A stretch of 64,000 bases of DNA, taken from Cryptosporangium aurantiacum. Lineage in GTDB: Bacteria > Actinomycetota > Actinomycetes > Mycobacteriales > Cryptosporangiaceae. Numbering within the stretch: the stretch's first letter is position 1; each line of letters begins with the position of its first letter. The stretch spans positions 1-64,000 of the forward strand of contig NZ_FRCS01000010.1 in the NCBI RefSeq assembly GCF_900143005.1, written 5' to 3'. The notes under the pieces are model-generated. The model had not been told where the DNA came from and made no database searches. It saw only the letters and a program-made list of their open reading frames with translations. Shown here one piece after another: positions 51,024-61,498 of the stretch. Made by a program: the position numbers and the translations under genes.

Positions 51024-52471
51024 TGCGCCTTCCCCTGTGACCCGGACGAGGAGCGTGACCCGGCGGATGAGCGTGATCCGACCGACGAGAGGTCGCCGGT
51101 CTCCTCACTGCCGCGGGCAGTCTCGTCGTGCTGTACGGCGCGCGCCTCACCACCGCCCGGCTGACGCGCCGGAGCGGCCGCACGTTCCCGCTGCTCCGCC
51201 AGCCATTCCGCGGACGGACGCACCTTCACCTGCTCGATCCGGTGCCGTTCCACCGACGTGACGATGAACGTCCAGCCGTTGTATTCCGCGCGCTCGCCTT
51301 CGACCGGGATGCGGCCGAGCTGCGACATGACGAAGCCGGCCAGCGTCTCGTACGGTCCGTCGGGCAGCCGGAACCCGGTCTGCTCGGCCAGTTCGTCCTC
51401 CCGCAGCACACCGGGGACGAGAACGGCCTGGTCGGCGTCTGGGGCGGTGATCCGCGGAGCGTCCAGCCTGGTGGGTGGGTCGTACTCGTCGTCGATCTCG
51501 CCGACCAGTTCCTCGACCAGGTCCTCGGTCGTCACGATGCCGTCGGTGCCGCCGTACTCGTCGACGACGACCGCCAGCTCGGCACCGGCCGCCCGCAGGG
51601 CCGCCAGCACCCCATCGAGGTCGAGGCTCTCCGGCACCAGAACCGGGTCGCGCCCGATCGACCGGGCCAGCGTCTCGCCGCGCCGCTGGGCCGGTACGCC
51701 CAGCGCGTCGATCACGCCGACCACACCGACGACCTGGTCGAGCGTGTCGATGTAGATCGGGAACCGGGTGTGACCGGACTCGGTGGCCAGCGCGAGCAGG
51801 TCGTCGACGGTGGCGGTGGCCTCCAGCCCGACGATGTCCACGCGCGGGGTCATCGCCTCGGCCGCCCGCTTGTCGCCGAACCGGATCGTCCGCTGCAGCA
51901 GCGTGGCGGTCTCGGTCGGCAGCGCACCGGCCCGCGCGGAGATCGCGGCCAGCAGCCCGAGCTCCTCGGGCGACCGCGCGCTGGCCAGTTCCTCCTGCGG
52001 CTCGATTCCCAGGCGCCGGACGATGACGTTCGCGGTGCCGTTGAGCACCGCGATGATCGGCCGGAGGATCACCGAGAAGACCCGGAGCGGGCCGGCGGTC
52101 CAGAGCGCGACGCCGCGCGGGCGGGCCAGCGCCGCGTTCTTCGGTACCAGCTCGCCGAACAGCATCGAGATCAGCGTCGCCAGCACCAGCGCGAGCGCCA
52201 CCGAGATGCCGTCTGCGAGGTCGTCGCCGCCGGGAACCAGCGGCCGGATCAGCTGTGCGATGGCGGGCTCGGCCAGGTAACCGGTGAGCAGAGCGCTGAG
52301 CGTGATGCCCAGCTGGGCGCCGGAGAGCTGGAACGAGAGCGAGCGCAGGGCGCCGGAAAGTCGCCGTGCGGAACCGTCACCCTGTGCTGCCTGCTCCTCG
52401 ATGCTGGCCCGGTCGACCGTGACCAGCGAAAACTCCGCGGCAACGAAGAATGCGTTCGCGGCGGTCAGCAC
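51020..52471 (-). CDS. CNNM/CBS-domain membrane protein, paralogue
   Basis: The 483-residue product has the same CNNM core (NAFFVAAEFSLVTVDRASIE, GAQLGITLSALLTGYLAEP, LVPKNAALARP), a CBS pair and a terminal CorC_HlyC domain (DGPYETLAGFVMSQLGRIPVEGERAEYNGWTFIVTSVERHRIEQVKV), then a Ser/Gly/Gln-rich end. The GTG at 52471 is the first standard start, but it removes about ten residues of the first span. An in-frame ATT at 52504 has a GAGGTGA at correct spacing and may be the true start. The gene overlaps the downstream paralogue by four bases. Confidence 0.83.
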   Translation of the reverse strand: MLTAANAFFVAAEFSLVTVDRASIEEQAAQGDGSARRLSGALRSLSFQLSGAQLGITLSALLTGYLAEPAIAQLIRPLVPGGDDLADGISVALALVLATLISMLFGELVPKNAALARPRGVALWTAGPLRVFSVILRPIIAVLNGTANVIVRRLGIEPQEELASARSPEELGLLAAISARAGALPTETATLLQRTIRFGDKRAAEAMTPRVDIVGLEATATVDDLLALATESGHTRFPIYIDTLDQVVGVVGVIDALGVPAQRRGETLARSIGRDPVLVPESLDLDGVLAALRAAGAELAVVVDEYGGTDGIVTTEDLVEELVGEIDDEYDPPTRLDAPRITAPDADQAVLVPGVLREDELAEQTGFRLPDGPYETLAGFVMSQLGRIPVEGERAEYNGWTFIVTSVERHRIEQVKVRPSAEWLAEQRERAAAPARQPGGGEARAVQHDETARGSEETGDLSSVGSRSSAGSRSSSGSQGKAQ

Positions 52472-52611
52472 GGCGAACGCGATCAGGGCTAGTAGGACGT
52501 CAATGACCGGTCACCTCTTCACGAGGCGACTATGTCGGGGTCTCACGGCAACTAATGGTACGGCTCGATGTCTCGCCGCACCCGTATCAGTCCTGTCGGA
52601 CATGTAACGCC

Positions 52612-52638
52612 AAAGGGCGGCCCGGTGGGCCGCCCTTT
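52612..52638. terminator. Rho-independent-like terminator
   Basis: AAAGGGCGGCCC (52612-52623) and GGGCCGCCCTTT (52627-52638) form a perfect 12-bp stem with a GGT loop, with A and T runs at the ends. It follows the minus-strand Fe-S gene (ends 52652) and would stop it. Confidence 0.8.
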
Positions 52639-52651
52639 GCGTGCGTTCAGG

Positions 52652-54952
52652 TCAGCTGGTGGCCGGCTCGTTCGGGCCGATCTCCTCGGCCGAGACCGGG
52701 TTCCCGACCGGCGTCGCACTCGGCTTCGCCTCGGCCGCCGCCGGCTGGATCGACTTGAGCAACACCTGCGAGACGTCCAAAACCTCAACCGAGTCGGACG
52801 CCGTCCCGGAGGCCTTCGCGCCGGTCACACCGTCGGACAGCATCGTCAGGCAGAACGGGCAGCCGATCGCGACGACCTCGGCGCCGGTGGACAGCGCCTC
52901 CTCGGTCCGCTCGACGTTGATCCGCTTGCCGATGCGCTCTTCCATCCACATCCGGGCGCCGCCGGCGCCGCAGCAGAACGAGCGCTCCTTGAACCGGGGC
53001 ATCTCGGTCAGCGTCGAGTTCGGCGACGCGTCGACGACCGCACCGAGCACCTCGCGCGGCGCCGAGAACACTCGGTTGTGCCGTCCCAGGTAGCACGGGT
53101 CGTGGAAGGTGATGTTCTGCTCCAGCGGCGTGACCGGCGTCAGCTTGCCGTCGCGCACCAGCGTCGAGAGCAGCTCGGTGTGGTGGACGACCTCGTAGTT
53201 GCCACCGTCCTCGCCGATCGTCGGGTACTCGTTCTTCAGCGTGTTGAAGCAGTGCGCGCAGGTCGCGACGATCTTGCGCGAACCGGGCTGACGCTCCTCG
53301 AACGCCGCGTTCAGCACCTCGACGTTCTGCATCGCCTGCATCTGGAACACGAACTCGTTACCGATCCGGCGGGCCGGGTCGCCGGTGCAGGTCTCGCCGG
53401 TGCCGAGGATCGCGAACTCGACGCCCGCCTCGTGCAGCAGCGTCGCGACGGCCTTCGTGACCTTCTTCGCCCGGTCCTCCAGCGCGCCGGCGCAGCCGAC
53501 CCAGAACAGGTACTCGACGTCCTCGGGCAGCGGCTCGCCCTGCTCGACCTTGCGGACCTCGAACCCGAGGTTCTTGGTCCACTCTTCGCGGTCGTTCGGG
53601 TTGGCGCCCCAGGGGTTGCCCTTGTTCTCGATGTTGCGGAGCATCACGCCGGCTTCGGACGGGAAGCTCGACTCGATCATCACCTGGTAGCGGCGCATGT
53701 CGACGATGTGGTCGACGTGCTCGATGTCGACCGGGCACTGCTCGACGCAGGCGCCGCAGGTGGTGCAGGACCACAGCACGTCCGGGTCGATCACACCGAG
53801 CGACTCGGCGTCCCCGATCAGCGGACGCTCGGCCTCGGCCAGCGCGACCGCCGAGACACCCGCGAGCTGCTCCTCGGAGCCCTTCTCCTCGCCCTCCACG
53901 GTCTTGCCGCCGCCGGCAGCCAGATACGGCGCCTTCGCGTAGGCGTGGTCACGCAGGCCGGTGATCAGCAGCTTCGGCGAGAGCGGCTTACCGGTGTTCC
54001 AGGCCGGGCACTGCGACTGGCACCGACCGCACTCCGTGCAGGTCGTGAAGTCGAGCATGCCCTTCCAGCTGAAGTGCTCGACCTGGCTGACGCCGAAGAC
54101 GTCCTTCTCCGGGTCGGCCTCCTCGAAGTCCAGCGGCTTGCCCTCGCTGGTCATCGGCTTCAGCGCGCCGAGCGCCACCGCGCCGTCGGCGTTGCGCTTG
54201 AAGAAGATGTTGAAGAACGCGCTGAAGCGGTGCCAGGCGACACCCATCGTCGGGTTGAGGCCCAGGACGATCATCCAGACGAACGAGACGATGACCTTCA
54301 CCGCGGCGGTGAGCACGATGGCCGTCTCGAGCGCCTCCTCGGACAGACCGGAGAACGCGGCGCCCAGCGGGTAGCTGAACGCGAAGTGGATGCTCCACGA
54401 GTCGGCCTTGCCGGTCAGCGCTGCCTCGAATCCGCGGATCAGCAGGATGCAGACCGGCACCGCGAGGATCACGAACTCGACGAAGTACGCCTGCCAGAAA
54501 TTCGATCCGGCGAACCGCGACTTACGCTGCGGGTTCCGCGGATGTGCCCGCTGACGGATGACGATCAGCACCGCGATCGCGACGACGGTCGCCACCGAAA
54601 GGAATTCGGTGAGCAACTCGTACGGCCAGAAGTGCCCGATGATCGGCAGGACCCAGTGCGGGGCGAACAGCTGCCCGATCGCGTTGGCCAGCGTCGCGAC
54701 CAGCAGGATGAAGCCGAACGCGACGAACCAGTGCGCGATGCCGACCGTGTGCCACTTCATCATCTTGGTGTGGCCGACGAACTCACGGAGCATCGTCTTG
54801 GTGCGTTCGCCCTTGTCGTTCGTTCGCGAATAATCGGGCGCACCGAGCTTGATGGTGCGCACGATCGTCGCGATCGCGCGGATGAACAGGGTGAGGCCGA
54901 CGACGGCCACACCGAGGGCGATAACCGTGGCAACGATCTGGACGGCGTCCAT
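52652..54952 (-). CDS. Membrane Fe-S oxidoreductase (HdrD/GlpC-like)
   Basis: The 766-residue product has about five N-terminal membrane spans, then two 4Fe-4S motifs (CTECGRCQSQCP near residue 310 and CTTCGACVEQCP near residue 400), and two CCG-type cysteine-rich domains (GCAGALEDRAKK... DPCYLGRHN; CCGAGGARMWMEE). This matches the actinobacterial family of heterodisulfide-reductase-related Fe-S proteins, of which the mycobacterial homologue is essential. The electron donor and acceptor are not known. GGAGG precedes the ATG. Confidence 0.9.
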   Translation of the reverse strand: MDAVQIVATVIALGVAVVGLTLFIRAIATIVRTIKLGAPDYSRTNDKGERTKTMLREFVGHTKMMKWHTVGIAHWFVAFGFILLVATLANAIGQLFAPHWVLPIIGHFWPYELLTEFLSVATVVAIAVLIVIRQRAHPRNPQRKSRFAGSNFWQAYFVEFVILAVPVCILLIRGFEAALTGKADSWSIHFAFSYPLGAAFSGLSEEALETAIVLTAAVKVIVSFVWMIVLGLNPTMGVAWHRFSAFFNIFFKRNADGAVALGALKPMTSEGKPLDFEEADPEKDVFGVSQVEHFSWKGMLDFTTCTECGRCQSQCPAWNTGKPLSPKLLITGLRDHAYAKAPYLAAGGGKTVEGEEKGSEEQLAGVSAVALAEAERPLIGDAESLGVIDPDVLWSCTTCGACVEQCPVDIEHVDHIVDMRRYQVMIESSFPSEAGVMLRNIENKGNPWGANPNDREEWTKNLGFEVRKVEQGEPLPEDVEYLFWVGCAGALEDRAKKVTKAVATLLHEAGVEFAILGTGETCTGDPARRIGNEFVFQMQAMQNVEVLNAAFEERQPGSRKIVATCAHCFNTLKNEYPTIGEDGGNYEVVHHTELLSTLVRDGKLTPVTPLEQNITFHDPCYLGRHNRVFSAPREVLGAVVDASPNSTLTEMPRFKERSFCCGAGGARMWMEERIGKRINVERTEEALSTGAEVVAIGCPFCLTMLSDGVTGAKASGTASDSVEVLDVSQVLLKSIQPAAAEAKPSATPVGNPVSAEEIGPNEPATS

Positions 54953-55165
54953 TGCTGACGATCCTCCAACGCGGGATCAGCACTACAGCGGGCGTGCCCG
55001 GCAGCCTAGCCCGAGGTTAACCCGTGAGTAACGTGACGCGCCTCTCAAGAGTCAGCAGGAGTCATCTGACCTGTGGTTACGGGCTCGAGATGTGGTCACT
55101 GTAACGCTGTTAGTCCCAGCCACTTCGCCCCCCACCCTGCCACCCGAAACCGGAATATGGCTTTT

Positions 55166-55462
55166 TCAGCCCACATCGCGAAGGCCGGGCGGAAGCGCCC
55201 CGCGACGGTGGCGCCAGTACTTTGCCGCGTTCCGAGCTGCCACCAGCTGCGCCAGGCCGATCACCGCACCGGACAGCAGCGCGAAGCCGATCGCTTCCTT
55301 CCACGCCACGTCCGGGTCTTCCGGGTTGTTCGGGGGCGGGTTGCCCGTGGCCGCACGCCAGCTGCCGTCCAGGGCCTTCTTCGCGACGAAGGCCGCGGCA
55401 GCGACCGCACCTCCGCCGACGACCTTCCAGAGCAGCTTGTCGGCGACGTTCTCCTGCGACAC
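55166..55462 (-). CDS. DUF4235 family protein
   Basis: The 98-residue product has a hydrophobic helix (VVGGGAVAAAAFVAKKALDGSWRAATG) and a second span (EAIGFALLSGAVIGLAQLVAAR), as in actinobacterial DUF4235 proteins. GAGGAGGAACC sits just before the GTG at 55462; the longer reading frame is not needed. Function unknown. Confidence 0.8.
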   Translation of the reverse strand: MSQENVADKLLWKVVGGGAVAAAAFVAKKALDGSWRAATGNPPPNNPEDPDVAWKEAIGFALLSGAVIGLAQLVAARNAAKYWRHRRGALPPGLRDVG

Positions 55463-55556
55463 GGTTCCTCCTCGAGGCACTGCGGTGAACGGTGGCGCAC
55501 GTGGGACGTGCGTCGCGTGCACCCTTCCCCTTCGCCCCGCACCCTACGCAGACGAA

Positions 55557-57362
55557 TTACTTCGGTGTGAGCGAGCCCGCGATCTGTTCGAAGCCCGGTA
55601 AGAAGTCGGCGTAGCTCGTCTCGGGCGCACGGAGAGAGACCTCGTAGTACTTGCCGTCCTGCACGAAGCGGAAGATCCGCACCCGGTGGTTCTGGTCGAC
55701 GACGACCCCGGTGTACGTGAATTCGAGGACGACGCCCTGATGGTCGCCGTACTTCTGGTCTTCCAGCGAGACCCGGGTGTACTCGGGGAACGAACTACCA
55801 GCGGCCGCGTCTTCCTTCTCCAACTGCTCGCGTGCCGAGCCGCTGGCCTCGTCGACGATCACCAGCACGTACGGGCTGCGCCGCAGGACCGTGTTGTCGT
55901 CGGTGTGCTGGGCGGGGGTGAGGTGGTCGAAGAAGCAGCCGTCGTGGCCCTGCTTCTCGATCTCCTCCGGGTCGTCCATGCAGTAGACGTTCCAGGTCGG
56001 TGGGTAGCGCAGCGAGTACTGGTCGCGGCCGTACTCGTTGCCCTGCGGTGGTGCGCTCGTGGAGGTGGACGGGGTCGGAGTGGCCGAGGCGGACGGCGTC
56101 CCGTTGGCGCTGCTGGCGGACAGGTCCAGCCAGCCCTGCTTTTTGGCCACTACGCCGGCGGCGCCGGCCAGCAGCACGACCAGAACGGCGGCCAGTAGCC
56201 AGAGCCCGAGCTTGCTGCCCTGCTGCTCGGTCGGCGGCGGGACCGGCGGCGCGGGCGGGGCACTGACCGCGCCGTACGGGTGCGGCGGCGGCGTACCACC
56301 GGACGCCGGGGCGAGACCCGGGCTGCCGGAGACCGGACGCGGCCCGGACAGGTCGGGTACCAGCGGCATCGAAGCCCGGGCCCAGTCGACCTGCGGTCCG
56401 GGGTCGAGTCCGTACTCCTGGGGCGTGGTGCTGGTCGGCTCGGACGGGGCGGCCGGGTTCCACCAGGCCGGCGGCTCAGCGTCGGCGGGCGGCGTCCCCC
56501 AGGTCGTTTCGGACATGCTCTCGACCGGCAGCCCATCGGCCACGCGCCGCAGCGCGGCGCGGGTGCGGACGGCGTCCCACCGCTGGTCGGGGTCCTTGTC
56601 CAGCAGGCCGGCCAGCACCGGCGTGAGGTTTCCGGCCCGAAGGGCCGGTGGTACCGGCTCCAGCGTGATCGCGGTGATCACCGCGAACTGTTCGTCCCGC
56701 GCGAACGGCGCCTTGCCCTCGACGGCCGCGAACAGCGTGCAGCCGAGCGACCAGAGATCGGACGGCGAGCCGACGGTGCCGCCGGTGAGCCGCTCCGGGG
56801 ACAGGTAGGCGGGGGATCCGACCAGGTGGCCGGTGCGGGTCAGCGACGCGTCCCCGGAGACCGAGGCGACGCCGAAGTCGGTGAGCACGGCCCTTTCGCC
56901 GTGTTCCCCGGCGCAGACCAGGACGTTTGCCGGCTTGACGTCCCGGTGCAGGACGCCTGCCCGGTGGGCGTGGTCGAGCGCGTCCAGCAGCTGCAGGCCG
57001 AGCGTGGCGGTGCGTTCCGGGGTCATCGGGCCGTCCGCGCGGATGACGTCGGCGAGGTTGCGGGCCTCGACGTACTCCATGACGATCCAGACCCGGTCGA
57101 TCTCCGGCAGCACGTCGTAGACGCCGACCACCCCGGCGTGACGTAGCCGCGCGGCGGCTCTGGCCTCGCGCAGGTATCGCTCGCGCAGGCGCTCGGCCTC
57201 GGAGGCCGGGAGCCCGTGCGGGATCGGGACCTCCTTGATCGCCACGTCGCGATGGAGCAGTTCGTCGGTGGCACGCCAGACCGTGCCCATGCCGCCGGTG
57301 CCCAGGTGTGGGCCCAGCCGGTACCGACCACCGACGAGTTGGCTGTTTGCCGCGTCCGTCAC
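55557..57362 (-). CDS. Membrane Ser/Thr protein kinase with extracellular domain
   Basis: The 601-residue product is a Hanks-type kinase: YRLGPHLGTGGMGTVWRA (G-loop), VAIKEVPI (Lys), VLHRDVKPANVLV (catalytic Asp), DFGVASV, SPAYLSPERL and DLWSLGCTLF. After an acidic/Pro-rich linker a single span (KLGLWLLAAVLVVLLAGAAGVV) leads to an extracellular Pro/Ser/Thr stalk and a C-terminal globular domain with two Cys (VYCMDD and DGCFF). The start is GTG at 57362. No PASTA repeats are seen. The divergent dnaK operon begins 225 bp away. The long open frame continuing upstream is an antisense shadow of dnaK. Confidence 0.9.
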   Translation of the reverse strand: MTDAANSQLVGGRYRLGPHLGTGGMGTVWRATDELLHRDVAIKEVPIPHGLPASEAERLRERYLREARAAARLRHAGVVGVYDVLPEIDRVWIVMEYVEARNLADVIRADGPMTPERTATLGLQLLDALDHAHRAGVLHRDVKPANVLVCAGEHGERAVLTDFGVASVSGDASLTRTGHLVGSPAYLSPERLTGGTVGSPSDLWSLGCTLFAAVEGKAPFARDEQFAVITAITLEPVPPALRAGNLTPVLAGLLDKDPDQRWDAVRTRAALRRVADGLPVESMSETTWGTPPADAEPPAWWNPAAPSEPTSTTPQEYGLDPGPQVDWARASMPLVPDLSGPRPVSGSPGLAPASGGTPPPHPYGAVSAPPAPPVPPPTEQQGSKLGLWLLAAVLVVLLAGAAGVVAKKQGWLDLSASSANGTPSASATPTPSTSTSAPPQGNEYGRDQYSLRYPPTWNVYCMDDPEEIEKQGHDGCFFDHLTPAQHTDDNTVLRRSPYVLVIVDEASGSAREQLEKEDAAAGSSFPEYTRVSLEDQKYGDHQGVVLEFTYTGVVVDQNHRVRIFRFVQDGKYYEVSLRAPETSYADFLPGFEQIAGSLTPK

Positions 57363-57482
57363 GGCCAGAAGGCTAGAACGTCTTACGCCTCTCGTGTCAC
57401 CCACAAGACAGGCACGTGACAGTGAGTGCCCCCGCCTGCGGGGAACAAGACCGGACGAGCTATCGTTGAGCCGATCAGCAAA

Positions 57483-57503
57483 CTTGCGCGAGGTTGACTC
57501 AAG
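57483..57503. promoter_or_regulatory. HAIR-like HspR operator
   Basis: CTTGCGC (57483-57489) and ACTCAAG (57497-57503) are separated by seven bases, which fits the HspR inverted repeat (CTTGAGT-N7-ACTCAAG) with a perfect right half and 5 of 7 matches in the left. It lies 84 bp upstream of dnaK. HspR is encoded by the last gene of the operon. Confidence 0.7.
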
Positions 57504-57587
57504 TTCGGTGAGTCCCGGACGACGAGCCCTTCGAACGAGACAACTCCGCGGAGATGGTTCTCCGCAACCCCCTAGGAGGAGGGATCC

Positions 57588-59471
57588 ATGGCACGAGCGG
57601 TCGGCATCGACCTCGGTACCACCAACTCGGTCGTCAGCGTCCTCGAGGGTGGCGAGCCGACGGTCATCGCCAACGCCGAGGGCAAGCGGACCACTCCGTC
57701 GATCGTCGCTTTCGCCAAGAACGGTGAAGTTCTCGTCGGCGAGGTCGCGAAGCGGCAGGCTGTCACCAACGTCGAGCGCACGATTCGGTCGGTCAAGCGC
57801 CACATCGGCACCGACTGGACCGTCGACATCGACGGCAAGAAGTACACCCCGCAGGAGATCAGCGCCCGCGTGCTGCAGAAGCTCAAGCGGGACGCGGAGT
57901 CGTACCTGGGCGAGCCGATCACCGACGCGGTGATCACGGTTCCCGCGTACTTCTCCGACCACCAGCGGCAGGCCACCAAGGAGGCCGGGCAGGTCGCCGG
58001 CCTGAACGTGCTGCGGATCGTGAACGAGCCGACCGCGGCGGCCCTGGCCTACGGCCTGGACAAGGGCGAGAAGGAACAGACCATCCTGGTCTTCGACCTC
58101 GGTGGCGGTACGTTCGACGTCTCGCTGCTGGAGATCGGCGACGGTGTGGTCGAGGTGAAGGCCACCTCTGGTGACACCAACCTCGGTGGTGACGACTGGG
58201 ACCAGCGCCTGGTCGACTACCTGGTGAAGCAGTTCTCCGCCCAGAACGGCATCGACCTCTCCAGCGACAAGATCGCGATGCAGCGCATTCGCGAGGCGGC
58301 CGAGGTCGCCAAGATCGAGCTCTCCGGTCAGCAGTCCACGAACGTGAACCTGCCGTACATCACCGGTGGGCCCAACGGTGCCCTGCACCTGGACGTGAAC
58401 GTCTCCCGCGCCGAGTTCCAGCGGATGACCGCTGACCTGCTCGACCGCTGCAAGGGCCCGTTCCACCAGGCGATCAAGGACGCGCAGATCCGCGTCGCCG
58501 ACATCGACCACGTGGTCCTCGTCGGTGGTTCGACCCGCATGCCGGCCGTGACCGACCTGGTCAAGGAGCTCACCGGCGGCAAGGAGCCGAACAAGGGCGT
58601 CAACCCGGACGAGGTCGTGGCCGTCGGTGCCGCGCTCCAGGCCGGTGTGCTCAAGGGTGAGGTCAAGGACGTCCTGCTGCTCGACGTGACGCCGCTGTCG
58701 CTGGGCATCGAGACCAAGGGCGGCATCATGACCCGCCTGATCGAGCGGAACACGACGATCCCGACCAAGCGCTCGGAGATCTTCACGACCGCCGACGACA
58801 ACCAGCCGTCCGTGCAGATCCAGGTCTACCAGGGCGAGCGCGAGATGGCGGCGTACAACAAGAAGCTCGGCATGTTCGAGCTGACCGGCATCCCGCCGGC
58901 GCCGCGTGGCGTCCCGCAGATCGAGGTCACGTTCGACATCGACGCGAACGGCATCGTGAACGTGTCCGCCAAGGACCTCGCCACGGCCCGCGAGCAGAAG
59001 ATGACGATCACCGGTGGTTCGGCCCTGAACAAGGACGACATCGACCGGATGATGCGTGACGCCGAGGCGCACGCCGAGGAAGACAAGCAGCGTCGCGAGC
59101 AGGCCGAGGTGCGCAACGTCGCCGAGTCCCTGCAGTACCAGACCGAGAAGTTCATCGCGGAGAACGGCGACAAGATCCCCGCCGACAAGAAGACCGAGCT
59201 GTCGGAGGCCCTGTCGGAGCTGCGGTCCGCGCTGGGCGGTAGCGACCTCGAGGCGATCAAGACGGCCCAGGAGAAGGTCGCCAAGATCTCCCAGGAGGTC
59301 GGCACCGCGATGTACGCGCAGTCGCAGGCCGCGACCGGTGCGGCCGAGGCCGGCGAGGGCCCGACCGCCGGCGGCACCACGCCGCCGCCGTCGGCCGCCG
59401 CCGGTGGTGGGGACGACGTTGTCGACGCCGAGATCGTCGACGACGAGAACCGCGGGGGCGCGCAGAAGTGA
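57588..59471 (+). CDS. dnaK: Chaperone DnaK (Hsp70)
   Basis: The 627-residue product has the full DnaK layout: [13 protein letters not shown] start, phosphate-binding [16 protein letters not shown] and [19 protein letters not shown], the [13 protein letters not shown] loop, a substrate domain ([17 protein letters not shown]) and a lid. The C-terminal tail is Gly/Pro-rich with an acidic end. AGGAGGAGGG precedes the ATG. Transcription is expected to be under HspR through the HAIR-like site and to run on through grpE, dnaJ and hspR. Confidence 0.98.
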   Translation: MARAVGIDLGTTNSVVSVLEGGEPTVIANAEGKRTTPSIVAFAKNGEVLVGEVAKRQAVTNVERTIRSVKRHIGTDWTVDIDGKKYTPQEISARVLQKLKRDAESYLGEPITDAVITVPAYFSDHQRQATKEAGQVAGLNVLRIVNEPTAAALAYGLDKGEKEQTILVFDLGGGTFDVSLLEIGDGVVEVKATSGDTNLGGDDWDQRLVDYLVKQFSAQNGIDLSSDKIAMQRIREAAEVAKIELSGQQSTNVNLPYITGGPNGALHLDVNVSRAEFQRMTADLLDRCKGPFHQAIKDAQIRVADIDHVVLVGGSTRMPAVTDLVKELTGGKEPNKGVNPDEVVAVGAALQAGVLKGEVKDVLLLDVTPLSLGIETKGGIMTRLIERNTTIPTKRSEIFTTADDNQPSVQIQVYQGEREMAAYNKKLGMFELTGIPPAPRGVPQIEVTFDIDANGIVNVSAKDLATAREQKMTITGGSALNKDDIDRMMRDAEAHAEEDKQRREQAEVRNVAESLQYQTEKFIAENGDKIPADKKTELSEALSELRSALGGSDLEAIKTAQEKVAKISQEVGTAMYAQSQAATGAAEAGEGPTAGGTTPPPSAAAGGGDDVVDAEIVDDENRGGAQK

Positions 59472-60274
59472 GCACGACGAACGACGGGCACTCCGAGGAG
59501 CAGCCGAAGGTCGTGATCCGCGACCGGCGCCGCATCGATCCGGAGACCGGGGCGCCGCGGGTTGAAGCGGTGTCCAGCCTCGGCGGGGACACGGCGGGGG
59601 CTGCGGCCCCCGCCGCCCCGGCGGGGGATGGTCCGTCGGACGGCGGTTCCAAGGTCGACACCGCGGCCGGTTCGCCGGCCGCGGCGCACGACAGTGTGGG
59701 GGAAGGAGGCGGTATGAGTGCGACTGAGGTCTCGGAGCAGACCGCCGACGGCGGGGAGGCCGCGGCGAAGCTGACGGTCGAGCTCGCCGAGCGCACCGCC
59801 GACCTGAAGCGAGTGACGGCCGAGTACGCCAACTACCGGCGTCGGGTCGAACGCGATCGTCAGGTCGTGGCCGAGCAGGCCACCGGTGCGGTGTTGACCG
59901 CCCTGCTCCCGGTCCTCGACGACCTGGACCGGGCGCGGGCTCATGGCGATCTGACCGGCCCGTTCGGGGCGGTGGCGGAGCAGTTGGTCGCCATCCTCAC
60001 CAAGCTCGGTCTGAACGCCTTCGGCGAGAAGGGTGATCCGTTCGACCCGACGTATCACGAGGCGGTCGCGCACACCACGAGCCCGGACGTCACCGAGACA
60101 GCCTGCATCGACGTGCTGCGCAAGGGCTACACGTTCGGTGACCGGCTGTTGCGGGCGGCGATGGTCGCGGTGGCGGATCCGGCGAGTCCGGCTGGCGACT
60201 CCGCTTCGGAGCAGTCGGGTTCGGGTGCGAACATAACTGGCGTCGAGACGTCCGGTGAGTCGTCCGCCGAGTGA
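59468..60274 (+). CDS. grpE: Nucleotide exchange factor GrpE
   Basis: GrpE dimers open DnaK to release ADP. The 268-residue product has a long coiled-coil ([31 protein letters not shown]) and the beta-domain signature [15 protein letters not shown]...[24 protein letters not shown] at 59468 overlaps the dnaK stop (GTGA). The N-terminal ~80 residues and the C-terminal tail are disordered, Gly/Ser/Ala-rich extensions beyond the core, longer than in most GrpE. Confidence 0.96.
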   Translation: MSTTNDGHSEEQPKVVIRDRRRIDPETGAPRVEAVSSLGGDTAGAAAPAAPAGDGPSDGGSKVDTAAGSPAAAHDSVGEGGGMSATEVSEQTADGGEAAAKLTVELAERTADLKRVTAEYANYRRRVERDRQVVAEQATGAVLTALLPVLDDLDRARAHGDLTGPFGAVAEQLVAILTKLGLNAFGEKGDPFDPTYHEAVAHTTSPDVTETACIDVLRKGYTFGDRLLRAAMVAVADPASPAGDSASEQSGSGANITGVETSGESSAE

Positions 60275-60292
60275 CGAAGGGAGGCGCGCCCG

Positions 60293-61498
60293 GTGAGTAC
60301 GAAGGACTGGATCGAAAAGGATTACTACTCGGTCCTGGGCGTGGCCAAGGATGCTTCCCCGGACGTCATCAAGCGGGCGTATCGCAAGCTCGCGCGTGAT
60401 CTCCACCCGGACAAGAACCCGGGCAACAGCGAGGCCGAGGCCCGGTTCAAGGAAGTCTCCGAGGCCTACGGCGTCCTGTCCGACGAGCGGAAGCGCCGCG
60501 AGTACGACGAGGCGCGGACGCTATTCGGCTCCGGCGCGTTCCGTCGCCAGGCCGGAGCCGGCGGCTTCGGGGGCACCGGCCCGGGCGGGATGCCATTCGA
60601 CTTCACCGATCTGTTCAACGCCTCCCAGGGAGCCGGCGGCGCCGGCGCGCCGGGGCCGGCCGGCGGTGCGCACCGCGCGCGCGGCGGCGGCCTCGGCGAC
60701 CTGTTCGGGGCGATGTTCGGTGGTGGCAGGCAGCCCGGCTCGTCCAATCGCGGCGGTGACATCGAGACCGAGGCGACGCTCGACTTCGCCGAGGCGGCTC
60801 GCGGGGTCACCGTCCCGCTGCGGTTGCACGCGCCGGGCGTCTGCGAGACGTGTCACGGCAACGGTGCGAAGCCGGGAACCAAGCCGCGCACCTGTCCGCT
60901 CTGCCTCGGCACCGGGCTGGTCAGCCGGAACCAGGGTGCGTTCTCGTTCTCCGAGCCGTGCCGTGAGTGCCAGGGCGCGGGCACCGTGGTCGACGAGAAG
61001 TGCCCGGACTGCAAGGGCACCGGTGGCATCACCAAGACCCGGACGATGCACGTGCGGATCCCGGCCGGGGTCAGCGACGGGCAGCGGATCCGGCTCAAGG
61101 GCAAGGGCCAGCCGGGTCAACGCGGTGGGCCGCCCGGTGATCTGTACGTCGTCGTCCACGTGCGGCAGCACACGCTGTTCGGCCGGAGTGGACTGAACCT
61201 CACGCTGACCGTCCCGGTCACCTTTCCGGAGGCCGTGACCGGCACCGAGCTCCGGGTGCCCACACTGGACGGTTCGGTGACACTGCGGATCCCGCCGGGA
61301 ACACCGAGCGGGCGGATTTTGCGTGTTCGCGGAAAGGGCGTCCGTAAGGGCGATGCCCCTCCTGGTGACCTGTTGGTCACCATTGAGGTGGAGGTGCCCA
61401 ACAATCTCAACGAGGCGGCCCGGAAGGCGCTGGCCGACTTTGCCGCCGCCACACCCGGCAATCCTCGGGCGCACCTGGAACGGGAGGGAGCGCGATGA
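60293..61498 (+). CDS. dnaJ: Chaperone DnaJ (Hsp40, type I)
   Basis: The 401-residue product has the J-domain with HPDKN, a Gly-rich linker, four zinc-binding CxxCxGxG motifs ([32 protein letters not shown]) and a C-terminal substrate domain. It stimulates DnaK ATPase. The Gly/Phe-rich linker is unusually long (about residues 78-145). The GTG at 60293 lies 18 bases after the grpE stop. Confidence 0.97.
   Translation: MSTKDWIEKDYYSVLGVAKDASPDVIKRAYRKLARDLHPDKNPGNSEAEARFKEVSEAYGVLSDERKRREYDEARTLFGSGAFRRQAGAGGFGGTGPGGMPFDFTDLFNASQGAGGAGAPGPAGGAHRARGGGLGDLFGAMFGGGRQPGSSNRGGDIETEATLDFAEAARGVTVPLRLHAPGVCETCHGNGAKPGTKPRTCPLCLGTGLVSRNQGAFSFSEPCRECQGAGTVVDEKCPDCKGTGGITKTRTMHVRIPAGVSDGQRIRLKGKGQPGQRGGPPGDLYVVVHVRQHTLFGRSGLNLTLTVPVTFPEAVTGTELRVPTLDGSVTLRIPPGTPSGRILRVRGKGVRKGDAPPGDLLVTIEVEVPNNLNEAARKALADFAAATPGNPRAHLEREGAR

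Noticed and set aside
57363-59072. Upstream extension of the kinase frame across dnaK
   Set aside because: It is antisense to dnaK and reads Asp/Arg/Val-rich sequence. The kinase starts at 57362.
58826-60406. Minus-strand 526-codon frame over dnaK, grpE and dnaJ
   Set aside because: Antisense shadow of well-identified heat-shock genes.
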